Assembly (NCBI GenBank): GCA_002633025.1 | Contig: NMRB01001482.1 | Span: 25,093 to 89,092, forward strand | DNA: 64,000 bases | DNA from: Notospermus geniculatus | Lineage: Eukaryota > Nemertea > Pilidiophora > Heteronemertea > Lineidae | Reading direction: 5' to 3' | In this document: one piece after another, positions 34,418-44,970 of the stretch | How the letters are laid out: each line of letters begins with the position of its first letter | Numbering within the stretch: the first letter of the stretch is position 1 | Notes under the pieces: model-generated | Databases searched by the model: none | What the model saw: the letters and a program-made list of their open reading frames with translations, nothing else | Told to the model about the DNA's origin: nothing | Position numbers and translations under genes: made by a program

Positions 34418-34810
34418 AAATACACCTCATCTGGCGCCTTATTAACGAAGCCCTACCTAAAGAACCTGCTTAGGATGCTCTTAAACATTGTTCATTTTTT
34501 GCGAATGGACAATGGACACAAGCCTCCAAAGAAGACACTTAGGCCAAGAGGAGTTCGTGAATAAGGCCACTCTGCTTATTGTCCCCGCAGTCGACAGACT
34601 GCATGGGGACTTACAAACGGGTCTCGTCCGTTGTCCACAACACCAACCTCGACATATGGTTACCACTTACACAGTGTGCAGTGTACTCATCATACACAAC
34701 ATGCCGCCTGGAAACGAGGTCAACCTCCAGATATATTCGTCGATTTAGCAAAGAATGTGACCTTAATTAAATATAATCTCTGCCTCAATAGTTGAACTGT
34801 AAACAGAACA

Positions 34811-34816
34811 ATAAAT
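34811..34816 (+). terminator. Possible polyadenylation signal
   Basis: AATAAA hexamer about 400 bases after the stop of the exon at 34272-34417, with a second AATAAA overlapping just after it. Confidence 0.3.
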
Positions 34817-34864
34817 AAAAACACGCCGGAATGGGGCCACCTGGGCGGTTATATCCGCAAAAAA

Positions 34865-35150
34865 TAGACGTTGACAAAACATATACGTAGATTCAAAATC
34901 AGAGACGTGCTTTTATAAAACAGAGACGTTCTTTTACAAAACGAAGACGATCTGTAACGAAACATAGACGTTCAGCTGTGATTTGGAGTCGTTCACAAAA
35001 GAGACGTTCGGTGGAACTCGAGTCGTGAACAGAATTTGGAGACGTGCGTCATCAGAGACGTGCACATTTTTTTAAACGTAGCAATAATTTTGAATGGTAC
35101 GCCGAACACAGACGTTGACATAATTTGGAGTCGTTCATTAATGAGACGTT
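34865..35150 (+). repeat. Subterminal AGACGT-box ladder
   Basis: About a dozen GAGACGT, TAGACGT or GAGTCGT boxes, 15-25 bases apart, separated by AT-rich spacers such as TTTTACAAAAC. The same ladder is inverted in the other arm and in both arms of 47302-50126. Regular subterminal boxes of this type commonly bind transposase; that role is inferred here. Confidence 0.75.
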
Positions 35151-35591
35151 GGGTGGCGCTCGTGGCAGTTAAAGGTAAACTTCCCGTTATTTACCTCCTG
35201 TCCAGACAAATTTTAATGAGGTCGAATTTTATTGGATGTTGATGCATGGTGATGTCACATCATGCCTCAGCATGAATTAAGATGAAAGGGGGCACTGCGA
35301 TCGCTTTTGTGAAAATCGGTTGTCACTGTAGTTGAGCCCCATTGGTAAGTATTTTTTTTAAAATTCCTTCGCAGTGCATTAGTATTGGGATGTATCTACA
35401 AAACGTCGGGCGCAAAACTAAAATAATAGGTGACGCTGCTGAGGTATTAATGTTTTTACGTTTTGGTCATCAGTTCTGAATGGGTTAATTATATATTGAC
35501 CTAATTCTTGTACATTCATTATTTACAAATGTCTCTGCATCCATAGGCTACATAATGCAATTTTCCGCATTGACCCCTTCCTCATCTTTTT

Positions 35592-35827
35592 TATAATAAG
35601 CAAAAAGTCAATCTCCAGAATTCACAAATTTTCTACCCCAACCGGGGTCTTTTTCAAGTGGAACTTTACAATCTGAAACTCTACAAAAGAGTCTTTTCTA
35701 GAGTTTCAGATTGTAAAGTTCCACTTGAAAAAGATCCCGGTTGGGGTAGAAAATTCGTGAATTCTGGAGATTGACTTTTTGCTTATTATCATTTTGTGTG
35801 TCAATTTTGTGCTATTCTTTATCTTGG
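35592..35827. mobile_element. Tail-to-tail Penelope-like end pair with 13-bp TSD
   Basis: Two inverted copies of the segment AGTCAATCTCCAGAATTC ... ACTTTACAATCTGAAACTCT meet at about 35695. Each half holds the GACCCC-GGTT-GGGGT/GAAA core seen in the Penelope-like insertion at 57076. TCCTCATCTTTTT is repeated at 35579-35591 and 35828-35840. The sister element at 48039-48059 has this site once, unoccupied. Confidence 0.8.
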
Positions 35828-35889
35828 TCCTCATCTTTTTCAGTGAATTAGAATGCTTGGACTTCCTGGGCCTTCCTTCCTGCAACCAG

Positions 35890-36264
35890 TAAACTCCCTA
35901 CGCAGTTGTGAGTCGTGCCCCCTTCGGTTTACTCGCTCTCCACAAGTGCTTAACTTCGTAAAATTCGCCGCGTCTGGTCAACAGGTGGCGCTGAGAGAGT
36001 CGACCAATGAGAGCACCGAGCAACCGGTAAACAGGCTGGCCTGAGACACTTTTTCATTGGCCGAGCGGTTCGTAGACATGGCACAAGAACATCCATTGCC
36101 AACGGGCCAAAGAGTTCTGAAAGCAACGTGCTGATAGGCTGTAAAACTCGCGCCAGGCCCTGACGCCATCTGTTAACCAGACGCGGCGAATTTTACGAAG
36201 TTAAGCAGTTGTGGAGAGCGAGTAAACCAAAGGGGGCGCGGTACACAACTGCGTAGGGAGTTTA
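35890..36264. mobile_element. 375-bp TIR element with 8-bp TSD
   Basis: TAAACTCCCTACGCAGTTGT starts an inverted repeat of about 88 bp. The flanks GCAACCAG (35882-35889) and GCAACTAG (36265-36272) form an 8-bp duplication with one mismatch. The paralogous site near 47994-48001 is empty. An 8-bp TSD fits hAT or P type elements. Confidence 0.85.
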
Positions 36265-36829
36265 GCAACTAGTTGCGCTATCCTACCCAAGCGGGGATAA
36301 ACATAACTTGGTCACGTGACCGACTTTTTAGAATTACGTCAATATGTTAACCCATTCAGAACTTATGACCAAAAACGTAAATGTATTAATATCTCAGGAA
36401 CGCCACCTATTATTTTAGTTTTGATCCAGGCGTTTTATAGACACATCCTAGTAATAATGCACAGACAAGCGGATAATGCAGAGACAGAGCTCAACTTGAG
36501 CAAGTGACAGACAACTCCAGGTGGCCAGTAGTTGGAACAATGGTACATTTAAGGTCACAGTGACATCTGATATACTAACACTGGGTCTGGCATGGGTCCC
36601 GAGATGAGAATGTTTATAGTACCAATATCAGCACACATGCATTGTCATGTAGGTATGGATCCAGGAATGTCAATAAAACAAACAACACTTTACTTGTTAA
36701 TGGGGAACCGGAGTGCCCAAAGGAGGCGCTGGGGAACAACTCAGTTTTTACACAAAAACGCATGCGCCGCGACGTTGAAAACCTCTTTGACGTCGCACGT
36801 CGTTCCGTCGTGCGTCATTCAGAATGAGT

Positions 36830-36892
36830 GACGTTGCTCATCGATCTGTTCTTTACGCTGACGTTGCTCATCGATCTGTTCTTTACGCTGAA
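36830..36892 (+). repeat. Perfect tandem duplication, about 30-bp unit
   Basis: GACGTTGCTCATCGATCTGT plus TCTTTACGCT is present twice in a row inside the large TIR element; the ORF track of short frames here is a by-product. Confidence 0.85.
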
Positions 36893-37728
36893 AATAGTCA
36901 ATTTTATTGACAAAATTCGACATGTTCTCGCTTGAATTTTCGCTTGAAAACATTCCGATACATTGAGTCAGTCCTATACTTGATGTTGAACGTGTAAAAT
37001 TCAAAATTCAATGGACTACTTCAGGTATATTACGGCTGGAAGTAGGGTGTAGTTTCCAGAATTAAATGGCAAATAACGTTAGCCTCACTTTCGACGTCAT
37101 ATTTTAGACTGAGTTGTTCATCAGCGCCACGTCATGGATTAGTTCCTCCGGTTCCTCATTGACGGCACATGAAGTGCAAGTTGAACTCTTCTGAGACAAG
37201 GTCAGCTGTCAAGCTACAGTAAAACTAGCATCAATCACACTCAGAGGCGACTGCATTATCCACTGGTCTGGCACTGCGAAGGAATTTTTTTAAAAAATCA
37301 GCCCACAGGGCTCAACTACAGTAAATACCGATTTTCAGGAGTGTGGTCACAGCGCCCCCTTTCATCTTAATTCATGCTGAGGCATGATGGGACATCACCA
37401 TGCACCAAAATCCAATCAAATTCGACCTCATTAAAATTTGTCTCGACAGGAGGTAAATAACGGCTCGTTCACCTTTAACTGCCACGAGCGCCACCCAACG
37501 TTTCCGTTGTGAACGACTACAAATCACAGCTAAACGTCTCTGTTTTGTTACGGCTGTTTTCTAAAAGCACGTCACTGATTTTGTAACCTACGTCTCTGTT
37601 TTGCCAACATCTACTTTTTGTGGATATAACTGCCCATACACAACCGCACTTTCCGCCTTCCGAGATCCGCCATCCGCCGTCCGCCGTCCGTAATCCGGTG
37701 TTCCGCCTTCCGCGTTTGTCACCCGACC

Positions 37729-38640
37729 TCTGCATGGCACCCACACATGTACAACTACAGTACATCATATTGTTCAATATCACTACCAAAAGGCCCCAAT
37801 ACATACATACTTGGTATCAAACAGCAAACCTGCGGGGGACAGAGCTTCTCTGATGCCTTGTTTTGTCATGCTTAATATTAGAACTGGCTAATATGTTGCG
37901 AATCCTGGCCTCTCCATCATTTCGTACTAGAAGAGTGATTGATGACTAGTGGTGACCGTTACTGTTGTACTAATCATGTACCAAACCTGGCCTCTTCATC
38001 ATTTAGTACTGCATGTACTAGTAGAACAGTGACATAACCTGTGCAGCAATGAAGAATCTCTTCTGTGAATTCCAGGTTCAAACTAATCTCCAGCAGAGTG
38101 ACATGGGAAGCTATCAATCGAAAGTACAATACGAAAGATGCATTTGCTAAACTCCTGAGCAAGATTGATCTCCATCTTGCAATACAAGTGCACTCGGCTC
38201 AGTGCGAGCGGGGTTCTACCGGATGAAAAATATTAAAACCAAACTAAGGAACAAACTCGGTGCTGGAGGGCTTACTGCTGTCATGGGATTCAGTTGGAGC
38301 GCGCGCCATTTGAAAGTTTTGACCCAAACCGAGCTGTGGCCATCTGGATTACTTCTAGCCAAAGAATCCTTCGACCATAGGGAACCCCGATCACGCAGAC
38401 CACGCGAGAATATACGCGTGGTTTTGAACTGATAGTACACCAATGCCACCTATTATTCATGACGATTCAAGGTGTGATTGGCCGTGCTTGGTGAACCGCA
38501 TCTCTCGAACAATGGGCCTAGGTCAACGTTAGGTGTCTCGTCTGCTCTATCAGTAGTCATCACGTGACCAATTGGCGCTCCCCATTTCAGACCCCTTATG
38601 AACCACGGATGTAAACTGGTAGCAAGGCGCCGGCGGTAGA
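37729..38640. other. No gene seen
   Basis: No recognised domain or repeat. The ORFs at 38202 and 38216 face each other on opposite strands and neither shows a family signature. Confidence 0.35.
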
Positions 38641-39167
38641 TCCTGCTGTTGAAGAGGCTAGTGAGACATTTGACTCTGATGGCTCGAGTGATGATGATGA
38701 AATGGCTGATGGATTGGGAGGACTGTCAGAGAACCCAGATGAAATAATAGAACTGTCAAGTTCTGATGAGGTCTCATGGCACTGAAGTCTGGCACAACGA
38801 CGAGCCCTTCGTTGTCGAGTATGTCAAGGGATGTAGTGTGAATCATGCACCTGCGTTGTAAGCAAGAAAGTACTCAGTCACTATGATATCATCATACCCA
38901 CAAGGAGAGATATACATACCCAGTGGATGACGAAACTGGCAAGAGGAAATGGGTAACTTCCAAAACTGTCCAGTTTTGGGGCGCCTCGCAAATCATTCAA
39001 AGAGGAATTACAATCTGCAGAATGAAAGTAGTTGCAATAAAGGATATTCCCACCTATGTCTTTTTGCAGTAAGGGATATTTCACCTGGTGAAGAAATCCT
39101 TTATGACTATGGTTTACGGGAACTTCCATTTGAAGTGGTGGAGGTAAGCACTTTAAAAAAATTTTGA
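38641..39167 (+). pseudogene. Broken SET-domain sequence, KMT5A-like
   Basis: Starts with an acidic segment (SDGSSDDDEMADGL), then in another frame EVWHNDEPFVVEY, which fits the first SET strands, then in a third frame GRLANHSK and HLCLFAVRDISPGEEILYDYG. The last two are the substrate/cofactor-binding boxes of SET lysine methyltransferases; NHS and YDYG are both kept. The GRLxNHSK wording is closest to KMT5A/SETD8-type domains. Frames change at least twice and stops intervene, so it is a pseudogene or contains unseen introns. It sits just upstream of the FLYWCH-MULE gene on the same strand. Confidence 0.65.
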
Positions 39168-39550
39168 TAGAAAAGAATGCTTGTTCGTTCCATGCAGGCC
39201 AGATCTGCTGCCTACTTAGTTTCCCTTTTAAAAAGATTGCAATTCTCAATGCATGGGCTAAATAAGTTTGTCATGTAAAAATGATTACTCACCCACATGA
39301 CTGTTAGAACACAATAGGTCTTTGGAATGCTTGCTCTCCAGTGCGCCTGTCAATTCTCCGCAATTTGATTGGCTACTCTGACCCATATGACGACATACTA
39401 ATTTGCTTATGATTGGATCTTTTGGCCGATCTTTACTAATTGTGGGAAAGAGTTAATTACTAGGAGTAATTAAGCTACTCGCCTTGTTTCTGGTCGGCTA
39501 GTGTAAATGCAGTACCGTATTAAAGAGAGCAGAGGGAGATGAAAGGAGCA

Positions 39551-39626
39551 AGATGATGATTTCACCGACCTGATGACAGATAGAGTCAAAATGATTTCAC
39601 CGACCTCATGACAGATAGAGTCAAAA
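39551..39626 (+). repeat. Tandem duplication, about 37-bp unit
   Basis: GATTTCACCGACCTGATGAC plus AGATAGAGTCAAAAT occurs twice in succession with one difference. Confidence 0.75.
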
Positions 39627-39674
39627 TGTTTGCATTTCCTCAAAAAGGGTGTAGGCCTATTCATAGACCTATTC

Positions 39675-39913
39675 AAGGATACAAGTTGGCAGACAGTAAC
39701 GGGTTCACGTACACGGTTCAAGCCACGACGAAATGGCAATCGAACGTGGACTTGCAGTGTGAGAAATAAACGCATGTGGTGCAATAGCAACAGTACTTTA
39801 GAAAGGGCAGACCTTTACACGTGGCAGCGAACCGCACATCCACCCTGGTAAACTCGGCGCTACTGTAGGAATGGCACTGGCAGCTGAGGTGAAGAAGACT
39901 ACTGCCCGTGACA
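39675..39913 (+). pseudogene. FLYWCH finger and linker of a MULE-type transposase
   Basis: In one frame DSNGFTYTVQ, then after a shift NGNRTWTCSVRNKRMWCNSN, then after another shift HIHPGKLGATVGMALAAEVK. The aromatic start, W-x-C-S, C and H-x-H order are those of a FLYWCH zinc finger followed by the usual linker of FLYWCH-MULE proteins. The next part of the protein should be the MULE domain; it is found at 40869-41041, beyond the inserted palindrome. Two frameshifts make this copy non-functional. Confidence 0.75.
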
Positions 39914-40868
39914 CGCCATGTGGGAATTTAATTGTTTCCCAAAATTATTTGGAAATAATGTCATTGTTTCAAACCATAAATTGTATTTTGACTTATTTCA
40001 TACAATAAAGTTATAAATGAAACCATGAAATTATTACTCAAACCAGAATTTATATTAAACATGGTTTCATTCCCATGAAACATTCACAAAATCATGGAAT
40101 GCAATTTCATGGTTTGCAAACCATGAGACCATAAAATCGGCAAAATTATTTGTTTTCAAACCGTAAATGTGAAGCCATCATGGATTGTAAACATTGCAAA
40201 TTGCAAAAATCATGCTTTGCAAACCGTGATAGTCCGCAAAAGCATGGTTTGGGGAAACCATGATTAGTGCAAAACACATGGTTTGCAAACCATGGAAATC
40301 GCCACATCCATGGTATGCGTATAATTGTATGCGCCGTGGAACATAGACTGGTCTCTGCCCTCGTTTCGGTTCCGTTCCGCTGCACTCGACCAGTACAGCG
40401 GGCAGAGGATCAGTCCATTGTTCCACTGCGCATACAATTATACGTATACCATGGATTTGGCCATTTCCATGGTTTGTAAACCATGAGTTTTGCTGTAATC
40501 ATGGGATCGAAAACCATGCTTTTGCGGATTATCATGGTTTGCAAACCATGACTTTTGCAATGTTCATTGTTTACAATCCATGAGGATTTGATATTCATGG
40601 TTTGAAAACCAAGATATTTGCCGATTTTTCGTGATTTGCAAATCATGAATTTGCATGAACTTCATGGTTTGAAATGATTTTGTTATGGTTTGAAAGCAAG
40701 GTACCGGCATGTTTTCAAAACCATGAATTTAGTTTCATGGAATGAAACCATATGTTTAGTCTAATTGATGGTTTGAAAAATAATTCCATGCTTTGTTTAT
40801 GTTTTATGGTTTGAAACAATGATATTATTTCAAATAATTTTGGTAAACAATTAAATTCACACATGGCG
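39914..40868. mobile_element. 955-bp palindrome of CATGGTTTGCAAACCATG dyads
   Basis: The outer 60 or so bases (CGCCATGTGGGAATTTAATT inward) are inverted at the other end, and the arms pair across the full length to a centre near 40390. Within the arms, dyad words related to CATGGTTTGCAAACCATG recur; exact copies are at 40108-40125, 40277-40294 and 40533-40550. The core has its own inverted segment (GCGTATAATTGTATGCGCC). It interrupts the transposase gene. No direct target duplication is discernible because the flanking word is itself palindromic. Confidence 0.85.
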
Positions 40869-41041
40869 CCTTATACAACGATACCTGGTATTTGCGACGG
40901 ACAAAATGCTCCAGCTCCTCTCAAAGTCGAAAACGTGGTACTTAGACGAAACTTTTAGAATTAAAGTGGTGAAAGGGCCTTTCACTCAACTCATGTCAAT
41001 CCACTCCTTCGTGAAGAGTGGTGACAGTGTCAAGCAGGGAC
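40869..41041 (+). pseudogene. MULE transposase domain, first part
   Basis: An open frame reads LVFATDKMLQLLSKSKTWYL, then DETFRIKV, PFTQLMSIHSFVKSGDSVKQ. This is the beginning of the MULE DDE domain: WYLDxTF carries the first catalytic Asp and PFxQLxxIHxF follows it. The frame is cut by the TIR element at 41042; after that element the protein resumes about 45 residues too late, so a small deletion has also occurred. Confidence 0.8.
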
Positions 41042-43906
41042 GGGCATGTAGAAAACGCGGATAACGCGGATATCCGCCGGATATCCGGATATCGCGGATA
41101 TTCGAAAACGCGGAATCTCGAAAACGCGGAAATACAAAAAAATAAATGACGATATACTAAATAATTTGGCTGTCGAGGTATTATAGACATAATACAACTC
41201 AAGATACAATGGAAGGTCCCATCTGGGACCGTCGGTAGATGGCTGACTGGAAAATTGTAATTATAAACAGAAGCCGTTAGAAGCGAATTCCTGACTAACT
41301 CCACCATTTTCGCTTATTACAGCGGCAGCAGCTTTCGTTGTTACCGGTACTGGTAAGTTTATGCACTTGTCCTTGACCTTGGCAACAACAGACTTCTTGG
41401 TTTGGCATTACCATGCTGGAAGCGACCAACATGGTGAACCTTACCAACAGAGAAGTACTGAAGAAGAATCAAATTGTTGATTACCCGACCACACTAATTC
41501 TGGACAGAAGAAATCCGTTTCTTCGAAGTTTTGTCGTGTCGATGTGTGTAGTGACGCTTAGATAACACGATCTGGCCACGGCTTAACGATGGCAACTTCC
41601 TGTGCTCAACAACATCAAAACTACCCCGGAATTTATCCACAAACTGTGGCCATAGTTGTTAATGCTTTTCTAGGCCTTCAACCTGAATAAGTAAGAATTA
41701 AAACGGTGATTCAGCTAAACGCCCTTTGTGAAATCGGCCCTCGGTGTATAACCCAGCGTGATTCCTATGCCGTGGAACTTCTTTACTTACAGCCGCACGT
41801 GTATGGGCGGTTATTTCCGCAGAATTAGACGTGCCTGTCGTGCGAGTGAAGCAGACGTAGACGTGAGTGTAGTGTGCATGAAGCAGAAGTTGACGTGTTT
41901 GTTGTGTGTATGAAGCAAACATTAGAACTGCGAAAATAATATCAATGACCATGAAAAAATCATGTGTCAACGTGAAAAATATCATATGCGTTAATCAGAC
42001 GTGGATGGCGTTGCAGTCGATTGCAGCGCCACCCAACGTCTTATCAGCGCATAAGAAATTTTTCACGTTGACATGATTTTTTCAGGCACGTCTTATTTCT
42101 GCGGAAATAACCACCCGTAGTTATTTCCGCAGAAATTAGACGTGCATGTCCTGAGAGTGAAGAAGACGTAGACGTGTAGCATATGTTTAGTGGTAGAAAA
42201 AAATCTCATGGCAACATGAAAAATATCATATGCGTGAATCAGACGTTGGGTGGCGCTGCAGTCGGTGAATTCGTTTGTAAACACACAGCAGTGAGGAAAC
42301 TATCAATGGCCATGAAAAAAACATAGGTCAACGTGAAAAATTTCTTATGCGCTGAGAAGACGTTGGGTGGCGCTGCAATCGACTGCAGCGCCACGCAACG
42401 TCTGATTGACGCATATGATATTTTTCACGTTGACATATGATTTTTTCATGGTCATTGATATTATTTTCACAGTTCTAATGTTTGCTTCATACACACACCA
42501 AACACGTCTACGTCTGCTTCACTCGCACGACAGGCACGTCTAATTCTGTGGAAATAACCGCCCATACACGTGGAATCATCATGACGCGTCATCCCATGAC
42601 GCTGTTGGCGTGCACTGATGCAGGCCTATCCGCTGACACTATGTTGATGTAGCCAGGTGGATTTTGCATTCGAGAGGGACTGTACGGTGCTGCCACATGG
42701 TCACTGTTGGCAGGACTAACACCCATCCTGGGGATGAGGTTAGAGGTCATCACCCTCTTCCTCCAGCACATGTTGCAGGGCCAACAAGGATTGGATGTAG
42801 CTCCCGATAAGTTCCAAATTTCACCATATTTCCCAATCGTTATGAATTAACCACCTGGCTCATTCGATCTCATTTCAATCATGGTTTTGATTGCTGCAAT
42901 TGACATTTTCTATCTTGGAGGGTTTAGTGGACTTTAGGCAGTTTTAGTCGCACTGACCCATGGTCAGCTAATTATAGCTCACTTTCTTTATTCCTTTGTT
43001 CTGCTGGTAGGTGGTATGCCATGTGCAAGGGGGTACATTGGTGCATTATACACTGTGGGGGAGTGTGTGTCAGGGGGTTGGAATAAGTCCCATACCGGTG
43101 CGGAGTTTGTGAACTGAAACTGAATTGTTCTCATATTTTTTTACCCACATGCATATATATATATATTTTTTATTAATTAAATTAGTGTATTCTCATTACA
43201 TGCTAGTTCATATGTTAGTATGTGGCCTAGCCTGTGGCTGTGTATGCTGTGTGTATGTGAATAGCCTAGCCCTACACACCAGTGGATATTGACCCGAGAC
43301 TTTGAACCCGGGCGCACGGTGGGTCTACGATCAAGTGCGTCCTTAGGCCTGGTGGTGTACTTTGCAGAGGATGTACAACCGGGTTACATTGACACTGTTA
43401 CCATGGTTAAGTGACGACACGTCACTTGGTATGAAGTTCCGACCGAATTTTACACTTCGAGAGTAGGCAATGTTGATGTTTCAAGTGGCAAAGATAGCGG
43501 CTTTCTTAATATGCTACATGTACGAGGGACGATAATTCGCCGCTGGTGTCAAGTGTGTAATATCTCTTCCACATTGACAGATCGGGGCGGGGGGAGATTC
43601 CGAATAAAAAACGCATTTCCTTAGACTACGGCCCTTGAGATGCCTGGAATTCGCTTCTAACGGCTTCTGTTTACAATTACAATTTTCCGGTCGGCGGTAC
43701 CGCCGTCATCGCGCCTTCTACCGACGGTCCCAGATGGGACCTTCCATTATATCTTGAGTTGTATTATGTCTGTAATACCTCGACAACCAAATTTATTTAG
43801 TATATCGTCATTTATTTTTTTGTATTTCCGCGTTTTCGAGTTTCCGCGTTTTCGAATATCCCCGATATCCGGATATCCGGCGGATATCCGCGTTTTCTAC
43901 ATGCCC
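41042..43906. mobile_element. 2865-bp TIR element with 9-bp TSD in MULE gene
   Basis: Ends GGGCATGTAGAAAACGCGG inverted, with arms of about 270 bp that include GATATCCGCCGGATATCCGG and ATGGAAGGTCCCATCTGGGA. AGCAGGGAC is at 41033-41041 and again at 43907-43915. Long TIRs with a 9-bp duplication are typical of Mutator-like elements. The interior encodes nothing recognisable and itself holds the dimer at 41796-42572. Confidence 0.9.
41796..42572. mobile_element. Dimer of short AGACGT-box TIR elements
   Basis: Two units lie head to tail: about 41796-42115 and 42116-42572. Each starts GTTATTTCCGCAGAAWTTAGACGTG and ends in the inverse. The outer ends read CACGTGTATGGGCGGTTATT. The internal GACGTTGGGTGGCGCTGCAGT box matches the large elements at 34824 and 47302, so this is a small relative of that family. 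Confidence 0.75.
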
Positions 43907-44536
43907 AGCAGGGACGCAACGGGTCACGCAGAATGTCATCGATATCGAAATGTCACAGTTTGAGGTTGTGCATTCCATTGGGGACAATCTACCTGGCGGA
44001 AGATACAAGAGATTAGCCTCGCTCCCGCTTACCCCGTAATGACAACGCTACGCACAACTTGTGCCGACAGCTCCTCGCCTTGGCCTTTCTTCCCCACGAG
44101 CACATCCAGCCGATATTCGAGCAACTGGAACGGAAGGCTACGACAGAGAAACTGCAGTAGCTCACGAACTACATCCGTTGCCAATGGAACGATGGGAATC
44201 TCTGGAAGCCAACAACTTGGAGCACCTTCAAGCAGCATTATACGCACCAACAACGACGTTGAGGGCTGGCACGGCCCTAGATCGCCACGCACGACGCGGA
44301 AATCTGACTTTCCACCTATTGGTCAAACATCTACAAGAGCAAGCACTGTAAGCATGCAAGTTCGACTCATATCCGAGGAGAAGTTGAAAGGTAGACAACG
44401 TCGAAAATACCGGGCATGCGGGGTAGTGCAGGGACAATTGAATGCCATTTGGAATGCATACATCAACAGAGAGAAATCCCCCAAACTGCTTCTGAGGAAA
44501 CGTTCGCACTTTATTGCTCCGAATATCAATGAATGA
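43907..44536 (+). pseudogene. MULE transposase domain, second part and C-terminus
   Basis: Pieces in three frames follow the family order: GCAFHWGQSTWRKIQEISLA, QLLALAFLPHEHIQPIFEQL, WNDGNLWKPTTWSTFKQ, TNNDVEGWH, GNLTFHLLVKHLQEQA, VSMQVRLISEEKLKGRQRRK, and LNAIWNAYINREKSPKLLLR. The FHW box and NNxVEGWH are hallmarks of MULE/Phantom-like transposases. A TGA before GCAFHW and several frameshifts make it a pseudogene. Confidence 0.8.
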
Positions 44537-44810
44537 AGGACTTTCTCTCTCAATCAGTGTAATTAACGGAATTGTCAATGTCACTTGCATCTACTGTGAA
44601 AAACCTGTCAAGAGGCAGGAGACGTCGAAGCCTATTTATAGTTCTGGTATCAATTCTCAGAGTAATGTTTCTGATGTGGAAGCAGAAAATGCTTCAATTA
44701 AATCGACTACTACCAAGAGCGGAAGGGAAGTAAAACACTTTGGCAGTTGGATAACAGGACTTTGGTCATCTGCCAGTCCTTCTCCCCAAGGGAGGGTGGA
44801 AGTGATTTAG
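44537..44810 (+). other. Possible coding sequence after MULE gene
   Basis: A frame with TCIYCEKPVKRQE and a Ser/Lys-rich tail up to 44810 (TAG). It could be an exon or only a tail of the transposon. No family is recognised. Confidence 0.25.
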
Positions 44811-44838
44811 TGTACTCAATGTCTTACCTACTGTTTCA

Positions 44839-44970
44839 GGGCTTCTTCCTGTGGAATCTGGATCTTCGGTAGAAGATGTTCCTGGTGTGGGGGTACCTTT
44901 TCCTCTGGAGAATTCGAAGATGGTGTGCCGGAAAGCCCAAAAAGAAGTTTTGCTGCCAGTGGTGCCCTGG
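44839..44970 (+). pseudogene. Exon cut inside a C2H2 finger, left part
   Basis: A good acceptor (CTTACCTACTGTTTCAG) precedes 44839. In one frame the segment ends KPKKKFCCQWCPG; the second half of a C2H2 finger (RYLTAASQLRRHSRRQH) resumes at 46527 in phase, after the inserted element. A stop upstream in this frame implies a frameshift or a different exon frame. Confidence 0.45.

Larger units (their letters stand above)
34824..37728. mobile_element. Large AGACGT-box TIR element, copy 1
   Basis: Left and right arms share GGCGGTTATATCCGCAAAAA and then a ladder of AGACGT/AGTCGT boxes, followed by the GACGTTGGGTGGCGCT box and further paired sequence (TTAATGAGGTCGAATT, AATTAAGATGAAAGG). The extreme right end has short GC-rich CCGCCATCCGCCGTC repeats, then GTCACCCGACC. 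The extreme left end is truncated at CGCCGGAATGGGG, so no TSD is visible. Insertions at 35592-35827 and 35890-36264 are later events. No transposase is encoded. Confidence 0.85.

Noticed and set aside
35461-35490. GGTCATCAG as the complement of a hammerhead CTGATGA box
   Set aside because: No stem II or GAAA follows at the proper distance on that strand.
44039-44536. 165-codon ORF taken as an intact gene
   Set aside because: Only its second part follows the MULE frame; the first part is an out-of-frame reading of the same pseudogene.
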